Source: Nymphalis io
Lineage: Eukaryota > Arthropoda > Insecta > Lepidoptera > Nymphalidae
DNA: 64,000 bases
Direction: 5' to 3'
NCBI RefSeq assembly: GCF_905147045.1
Contig: NC_065889.1
Coordinates: 3,291,001-3,355,000, forward strand
Shown: positions 38,692 to 50,031 of the stretch, piece after piece
Layout: each line of letters begins with the position of its first letter
Numbering within the stretch: position 1 is the first letter of the stretch
Made by a program: the position numbers and the translations under genes
The notes under the pieces: generated by a model
The model's database searches: none
Seen by the model: the letters and a program-made list of their open reading frames with translations, nothing else
What the model was told of the DNA's origin: nothing

Positions 38692-38940
38692 AATAATAAT
38701 AATGTCCTGGGTCATTTTTCACAAACGGCCATCTGATCCCAAATTAAGCTTGTACAATGCTTGTGCTATGGAAACCAGACAACTGATATACTACTTTTCT
38801 TTTGTAAATACATACTTATACAGATAATTACACCCATGTTCATGCACAAAAATGTCTGTCCTTGGTGGGAATCGACCCCACAACCTTCGACGTGAAAGGC
38901 AAGTATCTACCAACCACGCCAATCAGCTCGTCTACTAAGC
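38692..38940 (-). mobile_element. Family C SINE
   Basis: Inverted copy of the element at 12207-12475. On the minus strand: GACGAGCTGATTGGCGTGGT, GTGGGGTCGATTCCCACC, GTGCATGAACATGGGTG, GGTTTCCATAGCACAAGC, GATCAGATGGCCGTTTGTGA, then an ATT-rich tail. Confidence 0.82.
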
Positions 38941-39189
38941 TGTGTGTTTTCATAAAAATATTCAATTAAACGTTTTCATAAAAATCTTTAAACATATGTG
39001 TAACATAATAGTCCAAGAATTAATAAAATGAAGGATAGGGAATTGAAATCGAAGTAAAATAACTGTTAAGGTAGTTACAAGCCTTCGGTAATAATATTTT
39101 TGTTATTTAAGTGATCAAATGTTAACTTCCTACGTGATTATTTTAAATTACGTGTATTACTAATTGATGAAAAGGAGAAACTATTGTAT

Positions 39190-39440
39190 TCTTTGCCGGT
39201 TCTTTTAAGTATCACCAAACAAATAAGTATCGACCAAAACAAATAATTATTTTTTGTAGTGCTGTGTTCTGGTTAGGTGGGCGAGTGAGCCAGTGAGTGA
39301 GTGTTATAAAGGGCACAATGAACATTATATATAGATTTAATGGGCGTTGAATTGATAATGTTAATAATATATGCAGATAATGTCTATGAACAGAGGTAAC
39401 CATTTATGATCGGGTGAGGCCCATGTGGTCGCCTGTCTTC
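39190..39440 (+). mobile_element. Degenerate family D retroposon
   Basis: Retains TAGTGCTGTGTTCTGGTTAG, GAGTGAGCCAGTG, GGGCACAATGAACAT and GAGGCCCATGTGGTCGCCTG in the family D order. Confidence 0.6.
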
Positions 39441-40266
39441 ATGAAATATTTAAAATAAATTTATTGTCAATGTTATATTTTATATATATTAAAATTATTA
39501 TAAGATGTTGGGTAAATATTACAGCATTTTTTTAATATGAGTACGTATAAAATAAAATTATGTTCTCTTCGTGTTATTTACAAAGTAAACTTATTTTTAA
39601 TAATATTTTAGTTATAAGTATTTTAATATAGAAATTGTTTTTAATCTGTTTCTGATGTGTTCCTACAAGGAAGATCGTTTTCGTGCGTTTGAAGGTTACG
39701 GTGACTTTCATAGTCATCATTTTATAGGTTTCTATAAAATAAACAATAATAATAATGTTATCGTAATTTTTTTATGTGGTCATTATGTTAACAATCCATT
39801 CCATTTTGCATCACTTTTAGATTTAATAATACACTTGAAATTAATACAATATATTTTTATTTATAATTCATATAACGTTTATATACTTTCTCATATCACA
39901 ATTATTATATAAATGTAAAATTAAATTTGAAGACAGATACGATTAATGAAAATTAGTATGCATTTTAATATACAATGAATTAAAAAATAAAATTATTACG
40001 TGTTATAAAATAGATTGCAATATTGCGAATTTTTGTTACTATTTAATTAGTCGTTTCAATCAATATCTTGCATCAGTCTAAATATTATTTAAAACGTATT
40101 ATGCAAAAGTAATTTGGTTAAAATCCTGCATCATAACATTCAAATAACTATATAAATTGTAGTAAAAGTTTTTAAATAATTTTATGACAAAGATAATAAA
40201 TTATTACATTAAAATCTTTCTCGCTTATGATTACGTAAAATTATAAGTGCGTTCAATTTTATTTTT

Positions 40267-40850
40267 ACTTTTTAATATATATATTACCTGATGGTAAGAG
40301 GTCACGAACGTCCATAGACATTGGCATTGTTAGAAATGTTAGCAATCGCTTACATCGCCAATGCTGGTTGTCGATGTCACCGCCTAACTGTGACATCAAT
40401 TCCATCGCGCACAAAGAAATTTGGCAACTCCTTTCTTTGTCGCACTTCCAAAAAATGGAATTCCTTACCAGCTCACGTATTCCCCTTCTCTTACAACCCG
40501 GGTTCCTTCAAACGAGGCGTGAAGAGGCATCTTGCGGGCCGGCAAAGCGGGGACGGCTAGTACAGAACATTCTTCCCGCCTGTACTCGCCGTCGGCGCGT
40601 TTGGACTCTACTACCACTTACCATCAGGTGGAGTAGAGCCATTTGCCGTCACGGTGCATATAAAAAAAAATGCGCCACCAACCTTGGGAACTACGATGTT
40701 ATGTCTCTTGTGTCTGTAATTACACTGGTTCACTTACCCTTCAAACCGGAACACAACAATACCAGGTACTTATGTTTTGCTGTAGAATATCTGATGAGTG
40801 GATGGTACCTACCCAGACGAACCTGCAAAAAGCCCTACCACCAGTAAATA
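40267..40850 (-). mobile_element. Family D retroposon split by a nested insertion
   Basis: The two halves are 40267-40364 (ACCTGATGGTAAGAGGTCAC through CATCGCCAATGC) and 40671-40850 (TGCGCCACCAACCTTGGGAA through CCCTACCACCAGTA). Joined, they restore the uninterrupted family D order. The LINE tail at 40365-40668 separates them. Confidence 0.8.
40365..40668 (+). pseudogene. 3' tail of a non-LTR retrotransposon nested in a family D copy
   Basis: The + strand encodes the C-terminus of a LINE ORF2 (CHRLTVTSIPSRTKKFGNSF, WNSLPAHVFP, GSFKRGVKRHLAG, stop at 40558-40560). A short 3' UTR with CCACTTACCATCAGGTGGAG and a run of nine or more A follow. AATGC on each side (40360-40364, 40669-40673) is a short target duplication. 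The WNSLP...FKRGVKRHL tail is common in lepidopteran LINEs. I do not name the clade. Confidence 0.75.
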
Positions 40851-41227
40851 ATTATATATTACAGGATATTGTAATAGCAGATGAGCCAATCATGATCAGT
40901 AATTAGAAGTAATTACTTAAAGAAGATGTCAAAACCACATCTATTTATTAGCAAAGTAAGATGTAGTGTATTAAAGATACATAATTTGTGCATGCAACAT
41001 TACAATAATTACATACAACGGTTCAACTCAATCAAGTGGCAATTTTGTTGCTTGGTTAAAAAAAAAACATGGGCAATTGGAAACACGTAACAGCGCTTAT
41101 ATTAGAAAGTATAAGCTCTATATATTTGGGGTATCTGTTAGTTAACATATGTTCTTAAGTTTCAATATTAAAACCATTAATAAAGTAATATTTTATAAGT
41201 GTATTTATATAAAATATAGATTAGGAG

Positions 41228-41545
41228 TATTTTTTTTTATAAAATAGGAAGGCGGACGAGCATATGGGCCACCTGATGGTAAGTGGTCACCAAACGCCCT
41301 TAGACATTGGCATTGTAAGAAATGTTAACCATCGCTTACATTACCAATGCGCCACCAACCTTGGGAACTAAGATGTTATGTCCCTTGTGCCTGTAATTAC
41401 ACTGGCTCACTCACCCTTCAAACCGGAACACAACAATACCAAGTACTGCTGTTTTGCGGTAGAATATCTGATGATGCTGGGTAGGTACCACCCACTCGGT
41501 GGTACTTACCCAGACGAGCTTGCACTAAGCTCTACCACCAGTATA
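41228..41545 (-). mobile_element. Family D retroposon with internal fold-back duplication
   Basis: Near-complete copy (T-rich left end, AGGAAGGCGGACGAGCATAT through GCTCTACCACCAGTAT). At 41477-41513 a 16-base stretch appears in both orientations (CTGGGTAGGTACCACC and its inverse with one mismatch), which other copies lack. Confidence 0.85.
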
Positions 41546-42454
41546 TATAAGTAAAGTCGATAAATAAAAAATAGTATATAGTATAATAAATATATAGCGT
41601 ATAACAAATTCTTTAAATATTTAACTTATTTATATTGACAGCTTAAATTTACTATGTTCAATACAGACACGAATACATACACAATGATTTACATTGCACA
41701 TACAAAGAGGATTCCATTCTATTTATCAGATCTGGTCAGCTCTAAATATACCTAAAATTCAAAGATAAAAGCTCTGATGTCTGAGAGACATATAGCGTAG
41801 GTTAAATACAAAGTAAGATAACTTTTAATTTAACCCATAAAAAAGTTTCTACGTGGTAATATTATATTACCTATAATTGGCTAAAATATTCGACAAAAAA
41901 ACAAACGAAATGAAAATAAAAAGAAAAATAAATAAAAAGATTTATTTTCATTAATCTATGTTTTAAAGATATTCAAACACCCAATTTTCTAAATAATTAA
42001 AAACATATTTATTTGTGCTAAAGTATACATTTGTGCTATTCGTAATTTAATATTTGTATAATGAATATTTGCAATTATATTGCACAGAAATTAATATCTG
42101 ATATCAGCAAATTAGGCAACATAGCAACAACAATTAGACTTGAGTAATCGAATACCAGTCGAAAACTATCATTAGGCTTAGTGTATAAGCTTAACAAATA
42201 GACCCTAGATACATAGCTGCATCTCTTTCGTCTCATCGTTTCAATCTGTAGGTGACGAAAGAGGCGACTAAGGTTTTTTTTATGAACTTATCACTTACGA
42301 GCTTCAACCTTTATGGTGGCTGAGAACTAACCAACCAGCAAAAGCATTCTCAAATACGGTTATATAAATAGATTATACACTGCTTCGACCTCAAATAAAT
42401 GGCATAAATACTAGAAAATGTGACATGTAGATATATAATAAAGGCTTTTTAATG

Positions 42455-42600
42455 TTTTTTTTTTTTTATATTCGCCGGGAAATTTTTTGGAAGTGCGACA
42501 AAGAAACGAGTTGCCAAATTTCTTTGTTCGCGATGGAATTGATGTCACAGTTAGGCGGTGACATCGAGAACCAGCTCGCGTGGACTTAAGAAGGAAGGGG
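42455..42600 (-). pseudogene. Internally deleted LINE tail
   Basis: Related to the tail at 40365-40668. On the minus strand CHRLTVTSIPSRTKKFGNSF is followed by LCRTSKK, then skips the WNSLP part and joins directly to a poly(A) end (T run at 42455-42467). Confidence 0.7.
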
Positions 42601-42611
42601 GAAGCAGGAAT

Positions 42612-42812
42612 GTTATAAGTAGATGGATGGACAAATGAGCCACCTGATTTTAAGTGGTCACCATTGGCGATGTAAGAAATATTAACCATTACCTACATCT
42701 CATTTAACCCCTTAAAACCGAAACACAACAATACTAAGTATTGCTGCTTAGCGGTCGAATATCTGACAAATGGCTGGTACCATCCAGACGAGCTTGCACT
42801 AAGCCTACTATC
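42612..42812 (-). mobile_element. Degenerate family D retroposon
   Basis: Blocks GCCACCTGATTTTAAGTGGT, GATGTAAGAAATATTAACCAT, CCGAAACACAACAATACTAA, GTATTGCTGC, CAGACGAGCTTGCACTAAGC. An internal segment with the GTGCCTGTAATTACAC part is missing. Confidence 0.7.
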
Positions 42813-43682
42813 TAGATTTAACATGTTATAACTGAAAAACATAATATAGGCGTAGTGGAACATATACAATAAAAACACTATATGTTTATATCTAGGACAA
42901 TAATTAAAGTTTTTAATTATAGTTTCCATACTATATTTTTGATCGAAAAGCGATCGTAATAGTAATAAAGACTCACACACTCAATAAATAAGATACAATT
43001 TAGCGACATACTTACTTCATTCAAAAGCAATAAAAAATTTAAAGAATTGTTTAAAGAAATCGTTCGATCTTCTATCGTTTTTAAACTTCACTAATACTCT
43101 TTCTCTAATGCTGTGTTTGTGTTGGCGGTTTTTCTCAGGTGTGAGGTATTCTTGTCAGAATCGATAATAGATTTTTTGTCAACATTCGAATTCATAACAT
43201 TACAAAGCAAGGTCTTGATTGAATGTAACAGATTTTATTTTTAACATTCCTAATTGTAAATAATTCGACAAATAAAAAAATCATCCTGGGGGGTATACAT
43301 TAATCGCAATTATTACTTAACTAATCTTGATAAAGCTTTAAAATTATTCTTAACTCTAGAGTTATATGTTCTGCAATGCTTTGATAATAAAGTGCAATCT
43401 CATCTGATTTACATATGTGTGATATAATTGATTTGTTCTTCTGTTTATAGGTCAGGGCTTATGTTTGACAGTTCTAAGAACACTCGATATTTCATAGAAT
43501 ATCCTAGGCTTTGTATACATGGCGTTGTATCAACACCAGCTTTGTTCTGTTTAGTGGCAATATTAATATTATGAACACCATTAATTATTGTAAAAAACAC
43601 ATCTGCTTCTTTAGTTGTTAGATTATATTACCCTACTGCTTCTATATGATCTCTGTTTTAGTATAAATGCGAGAATTTGCGG

Positions 43683-43800
43683 ATTAAACGCGGAATCGAA
43701 CGCTGTGGTGGTCCGGTGGCGGTGCGGCGGCGTTGCGGAGGCGGCGATATTTATAGACAGTAGTGCTGCTGTGGCGAATACGAAGCCTTGAAATTGTGTT
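43683..43800. promoter_or_regulatory. GC-rich island with TATA box
   Basis: An isolated CGG-rich stretch (43700-43746) in AT-rich intergenic DNA. It abuts TATTTATAG (43748-43756), which on the minus strand is a canonical CTATAAATA box with the GC-rich DNA downstream. It resembles a minus-strand core promoter 6.7 kb upstream of the obst-A-like ATG. No transcript evidence is available. Confidence 0.3.
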
Positions 43801-44447
43801 TATTTATTTATAATATAAGAAGCTATATCCGTATCTCAGTCGCTGTCTAAAAAGTAATAATAAATTAAATTGTTTAAGGACTTTCGACGCATGTAAGTTT
43901 ACTGATGAACCGGATTTGAACTTGATGTGATAAAGCTTGAAAGCAAATCCGATGAGATAATGTTTAATTAATAATTGTTATTACTTATACATATCTTAAA
44001 AAACTGCAGTATGATATTAAATGACAACAGATACAAAATGTTTTAAGAACGTACTTCTAAGCTATTTATAATTTAAGAAATTATTATTAAAATTAGAATT
44101 AAAAAAAAAACATTAAAAAAAATAAATTTAGCATGCTCTGAATGTGTAAATAGCCTTATTTTATTGATTAAGACACAGGCACAGCCTTGCGAGCTCAAAC
44201 AAGATCGTGTACTGAGCATTATAGGCAATAGGAATTTAAAAAAAACCTGTATTTAGTATTACTAAAAACCCTATTTCAAAAAACTATTAATAACAAGATT
44301 TTCTATATAATCAATAAGAACGTTCCTTTCAATTTTTTTTTAAATAAATTGCATGATTTTAAATTGTGATCAGATTTCTTTTAAAATATTTTTAAAGTAA
44401 CGTTAAGCATTTTATGTGGTCAATACAATGTCTTTTTCTTCTTCTGC

Positions 44448-44558
44448 TTAGCGTTTTGCCGGCCTAGTAACGCCAGGGTCCGCTTTCCTGCATCTAGGCC
44501 TCCACTTTGCCCGATCTAAAGCGTCCTCCTTAGTGAGATCGTGCTCTCTCATATCGTC
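44448..44558 (-). pseudogene. C-terminal remnant of a LINE reverse-transcriptase ORF
   Basis: The minus strand reads DMREHDLTKEDALDRAKWRP then RCRKADPG and a stop. The DALDRAKWR...RKADP wording is typical of the end of LINE polyproteins found across insects. Only about 35 codons remain. Confidence 0.6.
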
Positions 44559-45504
44559 AATATGGTCAATACAATGTAAGTACTGGTATTTATGGAAGTG
44601 ATTTTTTAATTAGTATCGCTATTCAAATACCATACTATATCTACTGGAATGACAATTTATATTTTTTTATAATCTTTCATTGATAATCTCAGAAGACTTT
44701 TAAGCAGATACTGCTAAACGCAGTACGGTGATGACTTTCGTAGAGGCTTGTATTTATGTAACAGCACGTTATATTGATGAACTCATTTTTGAACACGTGC
44801 AAGGATCCAGTTTTATCAACTTTCACTTATGTATGATAAAGCACTTTCTGATTATATATTAGACCCTTGCTTAAATAAAAAAACACGTTAAACTCAAAGA
44901 AGGTATATACTGACATTATTTTTTTAAAGTCCAATTAGGTAACGAGCATACTTTATTACGTATTATTTGACTATTCAAAACTTGTTATGTAAAACCTCTT
45001 TGGTCACATTTGCCAAGACAGTTTTTAAAAAATAATTTTTTAGGTTTATTGTGTGTATAATAAAAAATGTACATAAAAGGCTTTTTGTATACATCGTTTT
45101 ACGTTGTCTATAATATATATTTATATATTATAAAATAAATCTAAAATGTTACCTCACTTTCAGTTAATTGAAGCAATTTATCTACATCAAATTCAGTTTG
45201 ATGGAATAATTTAACGTGTGACATTAATTGACGCTGAGATGGCGAAAGGTGAATGTAAATGATATTAGAACGAAATTGAAAACAATATTAAATTGATTAT
45301 GTTTTGTACCGAGACAACCATGTTGCTATGAACGCACCTAAAGTATTATGTACTTAAAGTATGGATAAAAGAAGACATTGCCACAGATTAAAAACATAGT
45401 TATATTTGTTTTTCTAGATATAAATAAAATTATTTATTACTTATCCAATTGACATACAACTTACATAAAATTATAACGAAAATAAAGGTAGAAGATGTTT
45501 TTTT

Positions 45505-45782
45505 TAAATGACATGGTACGCGTCTACCACGTCTGTTGAGGCACCTTATGGTAACTGATCTCTACGGGCTGTAGATATTGTTGGCAATGTTAGTAATTTT
45601 AAAAATACCATATGATATCATCATTGCTCCAACACGCACGAGTAGTTGCTAGTATGCTTCTTGTGTCTTTAATAACACTAGCTCGCTCATCCTCTGAACC
45701 GAAAAAGTAATAATATAAAATAAAATTTCTGTTCAACGGAATGAAAGGTGAGTGGATGGTACCCATACAAAAGCTTTTGAAA
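45505..45782 (-). mobile_element. Very degenerate family D retroposon
   Basis: Recognisable by order only: GGCACCTTATGGTAACTGAT, TTGGCAATGTTAGTAA, TCTTGTGTCTTTAATAACAC, GTGAGTGGATGGTACCCA. Confidence 0.45.
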
Positions 45783-45959
45783 AAATTAAGCCAATATGCA
45801 ATAAGCCCAAAAATGCTTAATAAATACTACACATTGATTAATTAATATCTTCGAGTCAGTATCAAACATTGCACTCACAAATTTCTCCCTACAACTACTC
45901 GCTTCGTTGCCATTTTCAATCATAAAGTAAACAATTATTTTCAGATACATTCATCATAT

Positions 45960-46039
45960 TCAGCCCACATTAATCCACTGCTGGACATAGGCCTCCTCAC
46001 AGGCGCGCCAGTTCTCCCGGTCCTGTGCTAGTCGCATCA
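45960..46039 (-). pseudogene. C-terminal remnant of a LINE ORF
   Basis: The minus strand reads MRLAQDRENWRACEEAYVQQ then W, INVG and a stop. The AQDRxxWR...EEAYVQQW ending is a stock terminus of insect LINE ORFs. No 3' UTR or tail is identifiable. Confidence 0.6.
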
Positions 46040-46497
46040 ATAATTCATAATTATAATTCTCTAACTTATCGGGAAGGTAGTTAAAAAGTTATTGGAAAAT
46101 TTTGTATCGAACAAAGAATAGACAGAAATGAAAACGAAACATTTTATTAATTTATAAATTAAATTATACGTAACTATAGATATAATTAGAAATAAACTTC
46201 GAACAGATGCAGATGCTTGAAATCGGAGCGGGTAGCTTGTCCGTATTGAAGTCGCAACATTATTGCAAAATCGTCTGTCAAATCAACAATTCGACTGTCA
46301 TATATGAAAGTTTGATTAAAAGCCATTGATAAGATTACAGATTAGTGATTGAATAGAGTAGAACTCTTTATTAGGTATTCTGATATTTTTTTTTGTATAT
46401 GTATGTTTTCGCCTGCATGTTAGGTGCAGGCGTAACACATTAAAATGTACACATTAAAATTCCTTGGGGTTCAAGTTTGCTTGATACCTTGATGCTT

Positions 46498-46795
46498 GAT
46501 TTACTGGTGGTAGGGCTTTGTGCAAGCTCGTCTGGGTAGGAACCACCAACTCATCAGATATTCTACCGCAAAACAGCAATACTTGATATTGTTGTGTTCC
46601 GGTTTGAAGGGTGAGTGAGCCAGTGTAATTACAGGCACAAGGGACATAAAATCTTAGTTCCCAAGGTTGGTGGCGCATTGACTATAAGAGATGGTTGACA
46701 TTTCTTACAATGCCAATGTCTAAGGGCATTTGGTGACTACTTACCATCAGGTGGCCCATATGCTCGTCCACCTTCCTATTCTTTAAAAAAAAAAT
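46498..46795 (+). mobile_element. Family D retroposon, near full length
   Basis: Starts TTTACTGGTGGTAGGGCTTT and ends CCTATTCTTTAAAAAAAAAA. Only a few changes from the copy at 24660. Confidence 0.85.
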
Positions 46796-47916
46796 ACCAA
46801 ATATCATCAAATTCGGTTTTCCGGTTTAGCTGCAAATGCACAACAGACAGAAAGAGCTACATTCGCATTTATAATATTAGTATATAAATAAGATTAAAAT
46901 AATAAAAAAGTATTAAATAAAATGTTTAAGGTATTTTTAAGACCAGACACGGAAGAGTTTTTAAATATCCGTTATAAAATAAAATTAATAATTTGTTAAA
47001 GTCTCATTTTTAACGTGTAAAATTAGAACGTTATCAGATATATTCTGGAATTCTTACATATATGGATATACGTAAAAATAATTTTAAAATAAATGAATAA
47101 ATATAATTTTATAAAGGTATTGCTTTATATGATGTGTATAATAATATAATTTAGGAGTTTTTATTTAACATAACTACGGGTAGGAGTAGCTAACCTTCGG
47201 GGTGCATGTCAGTCACCTCCACGTGGTGCACCCTGGGCAACGGGGTCGACAAGTAATCCGATGTTTTCTCGGAGTGCCTGTCGACCGCGGCTGAGACTGA
47301 CGCGACGGTAATGCCACGGGCCGTTCCTGGTACTTTTCTGTTCAGCAGACTGGACTGTGCGAGCGGCTTTGTGGCAAATTGAAGGTGGAAGGAAGAAGCT
47401 CTCTGCTTTCTTTCTTTGTTTTGTTTTGTTCTTCTTCCGTTTTGTTTCGTTTCGTTTTCTTTTCTTCTGTCTCATTTTTATTAATTTTGTTTTGTTTTAT
47501 TTTCTTGTTTTATTTACTTTACATCTTTCATTTATTTATTTATTGGAGGTTACTCCCAATGGTGGAGTCAGTCGAGTTAGAGTTGGTCTCCGGGGTCTTT
47601 TTGGGCTGCCGGAGAAAGGAGGTGGGAGAGGCGGGTTCGCCCAGTGTCGGTATCGATGCTGGGTGGACAGACTAAAAGGTCACCGCCTCTCAAACTCGTT
47701 TCCCCGTCCGGGTGTTGTGGACATGTCTCGCAGCCCGTGGTGGGACCGAGGGCCTTGCCTTAACCGGCTGGGCCAAGAGGAGACAACCTCAATAAAAAAC
47801 ATTAGTTTGTAGATCCCGTGATACCACCCGACCTCACGGTGTATATAGGGTTACCAAGGTACAGGGGGCTCTGCCTTGGTGGACTTTTTATTTCCCCCAT
47901 ACTCGTGGGATTAAGT

Positions 47917-50031
47917 ATGGAATTTATAAAGAATACAAAAAACAACAACGGACTCGGCGATCATACGGACAAAGATAACATGGCGGTGGAGGCGGGCGCC
48001 CCAATAGCGCGCGCCGAAACCAAAGACACTCTCGTGTCCAAAAAACTGGTGGTCCGACTGGAACGACTCTCAGAGTCCGACTCGTCGGCCACCAGCATGG
48101 TGATGGTCTCTTCGAGAGACCCCGCCTGTCGTCGGCGGAAGGGCGAGAAGCGGCCCCGTCCTGGGCCGGAGAGCTACTCCGGGTCCGAGAGCGACGCGGG
48201 TATGAGCGAAGGCGGCTTCTCGGGGTCAGGCATCAGCAAATGGCTGAAGCCCTCCCCCAAAAGGGGGCGTGGTCGACCGCCCACGACGGGCGAATACGTC
48301 GGCCTCGGGCGCTCCCGCCAGGAGCTAAAAGCCGCTAAGGCAAAGGAGCGGCGGTACGAGGCGGAGGACGCACTGGCCGCGTACAGTGCGGCGGCCAAGG
48401 TGGCCACTGAAGAAAGGGCGGCCCGAGCAGAGAAACGCCAACCCGGCGTGACCGTGGACGTGCCGCAGACGTCTGCCGCGCTGGACGCGGCGGTGAAGGA
48501 GGCGCTCGACGTCGTTCTGCAGGTTGCCGACAGGTCGGGCAACCTGAAGGGCACGTTCGTTCGGGCCCTGAAGTCCGCCGCCGTCACCATTAAAGGTGCG
48601 GTGGCGGATCTAAGGGCCCTCACTGTGACGGAGGAGGTGGCGCGGCTGGAGGCGGCTAACACGCGACTCTCCGGCCAACTGGCTGAGCTGCGCCGGGAAG
48701 TCGCCGAAATGCGCCAGCGGCCGGTGGCGGCGACGGAGGCGAACCTCCAAAACGTCATGGAGGAGGCGCTGCGCGCGAACCGCGAGCAGTTCAGCACGAT
48801 GCTGAACGCTCGCCTCGAGGGCCTCGAGGGCCGCCTCCTTCCGGAGCCTCGGCTGCGGCCTCCACTCGCCGCTGACCGTAGGGTAGCGCAGGCAGCGGCC
48901 GTAGCCGCGGCGGGAAAGGAGGCTCCAGCCGCCTCCCACGCAACGGAGGGCGTCGAGGCCAGCGCCGCCAAGCCTGCTGCTGTCAGGCCGAAGCGGCCTA
49001 AGAGAAGTATGGCTGCCCAAGAGGCGGCAGACAGGAGGGTGGCTCCTCAGTCGTCAGCGGAGCCGGCCGCCACTCCGGCCACGTGGAGCGCCGTGGTCGC
49101 TAGGAACAGGCCAAAGAAGGCAGAGAAGCCGGGTGCCAAGCCAGCGGCGGCGAAGCCGACTTCTTCCGGGGCCACCAAAAAGGTCCCGGTTACGAGGAAA
49201 CTCCGCCCCCCTCGCACCGCAGCGATAACGCTGACGCTGAAGCCCGGTGCTGAGGAAAAGGGGTGGAGCTACGAGAAGGCTCTGGCCCTGGCCAAAAGCC
49301 GGATCAGCCTCCGGGAGGTCGGCTTGACGGCGGTACGGTTCCGGACCGCGGCGACGGGAGCGCGGATGCTCGAGGTGCCGCCGGGCACCAACGAGGCCGA
49401 GAAGGCGGCGGATGCCCTGGCGGAAAAGCTCCGCGAGGCCCTCAGCCCGGAGATCGTCCAGATCCATCGACCCACAAAGTGTGTCGAACTAAGGGTACTA
49501 GACCTGGACGACTCCGTGACGGTGGCGGAAGCCGTGGCGGCGGTCGCTGAACAAGGCGGCTGCCCTACCGGGGCCATTAAAGCGGGCATCATCGCTCGCG
49601 GCTCGAGCGGCTCGGGCTCTCTGTGGCTGAGCTGCCCCGTTTCGGCCGCGAAGAAGGTCGTGGAGGTAGGTCGCATAAGGGTCGGGTGGGTGTCGGCGCG
49701 AGTCATGCTGCTCGACCCCAGACCGCTGCACTGTTTCCGGTGCCTCGAGCGGGGGCACATGGGGGCAAAGTGTGACCGGGACGTCGACCGAAGCCGTCTG
49801 TGCTTCCGCTGCGGTCAGCCCGGTCACAAGGCTCGGGAGTGCTCCGCCGCCGTAGCCAGCTGCGTGGTCTGCACTGCGGCCGGTAAGCCAGCTGCCCATG
49901 CCGCCTGCAGCAAGTCGTGCCAGGGCGGAAAGGGCGCCGCGCAGAGGGAAAAGACAAGGAAGGTGGCGACGAAAGGCCCGGTAGCCGCGTCTCCACGCAC
50001 AGAGGCGGAGCCGATGGAGACCACGCAGTGA
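47917..50031 (+). CDS. ORF1 gag-like nucleic-acid-binding protein of the R1-clade element
   Basis: 704 aa from the first in-frame ATG (47917, with a purine at -3). The frame is open further upstream to 47818 but only with a GTG. The N-terminal third is rich in Ser, Arg and Lys. Residues about 238-268 are a predicted coiled coil (VARLEAANTRLSGQLAELRR). A long Ala/Lys/Pro-rich linker follows. Three zinc knuckles lie near the end: CFRCLERGHMGAKC (about 606-619), CFRCGQPGHKAREC (about 628-641), and CVVCTAAGKPAAHAAC. ORF1 proteins of this group bind element RNA and form the particle that returns to the nucleus. Its TGA overlaps the ORF2 ATG. Confidence 0.9.
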   Translation: MEFIKNTKNNNGLGDHTDKDNMAVEAGAPIARAETKDTLVSKKLVVRLERLSESDSSATSMVMVSSRDPACRRRKGEKRPRPGPESYSGSESDAGMSEGGFSGSGISKWLKPSPKRGRGRPPTTGEYVGLGRSRQELKAAKAKERRYEAEDALAAYSAAAKVATEERAARAEKRQPGVTVDVPQTSAALDAAVKEALDVVLQVADRSGNLKGTFVRALKSAAVTIKGAVADLRALTVTEEVARLEAANTRLSGQLAELRREVAEMRQRPVAATEANLQNVMEEALRANREQFSTMLNARLEGLEGRLLPEPRLRPPLAADRRVAQAAAVAAAGKEAPAASHATEGVEASAAKPAAVRPKRPKRSMAAQEAADRRVAPQSSAEPAATPATWSAVVARNRPKKAEKPGAKPAAAKPTSSGATKKVPVTRKLRPPRTAAITLTLKPGAEEKGWSYEKALALAKSRISLREVGLTAVRFRTAATGARMLEVPPGTNEAEKAADALAEKLREALSPEIVQIHRPTKCVELRVLDLDDSVTVAEAVAAVAEQGGCPTGAIKAGIIARGSSGSGSLWLSCPVSAAKKVVEVGRIRVGWVSARVMLLDPRPLHCFRCLERGHMGAKCDRDVDRSRLCFRCGQPGHKARECSAAVASCVVCTAAGKPAAHAACSKSCQGGKGAAQREKTRKVATKGPVAASPRTEAEPMETTQ

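Noticed and set aside
47182..47198. Telomere-like target for the R1-clade element (contains TAGG and CTAACC)
   Set aside because: There is no tandem TTAGG repeat on either side, so a telomeric target is not supported.
47357..47812. 151-codon frame before ORF1 of the retrotransposon
   Set aside because: It begins with GTG rather than ATG and mostly translates the T-rich 5' UTR tract into Phe/Leu. No domain seen.
48174..49020. Long minus-strand open frames (up to 265 codons)
   Set aside because: They are GC-rich shadows of retrotransposon ORF1 on the opposite strand. The same holds for the many frames at 49.0-53.3 kb.
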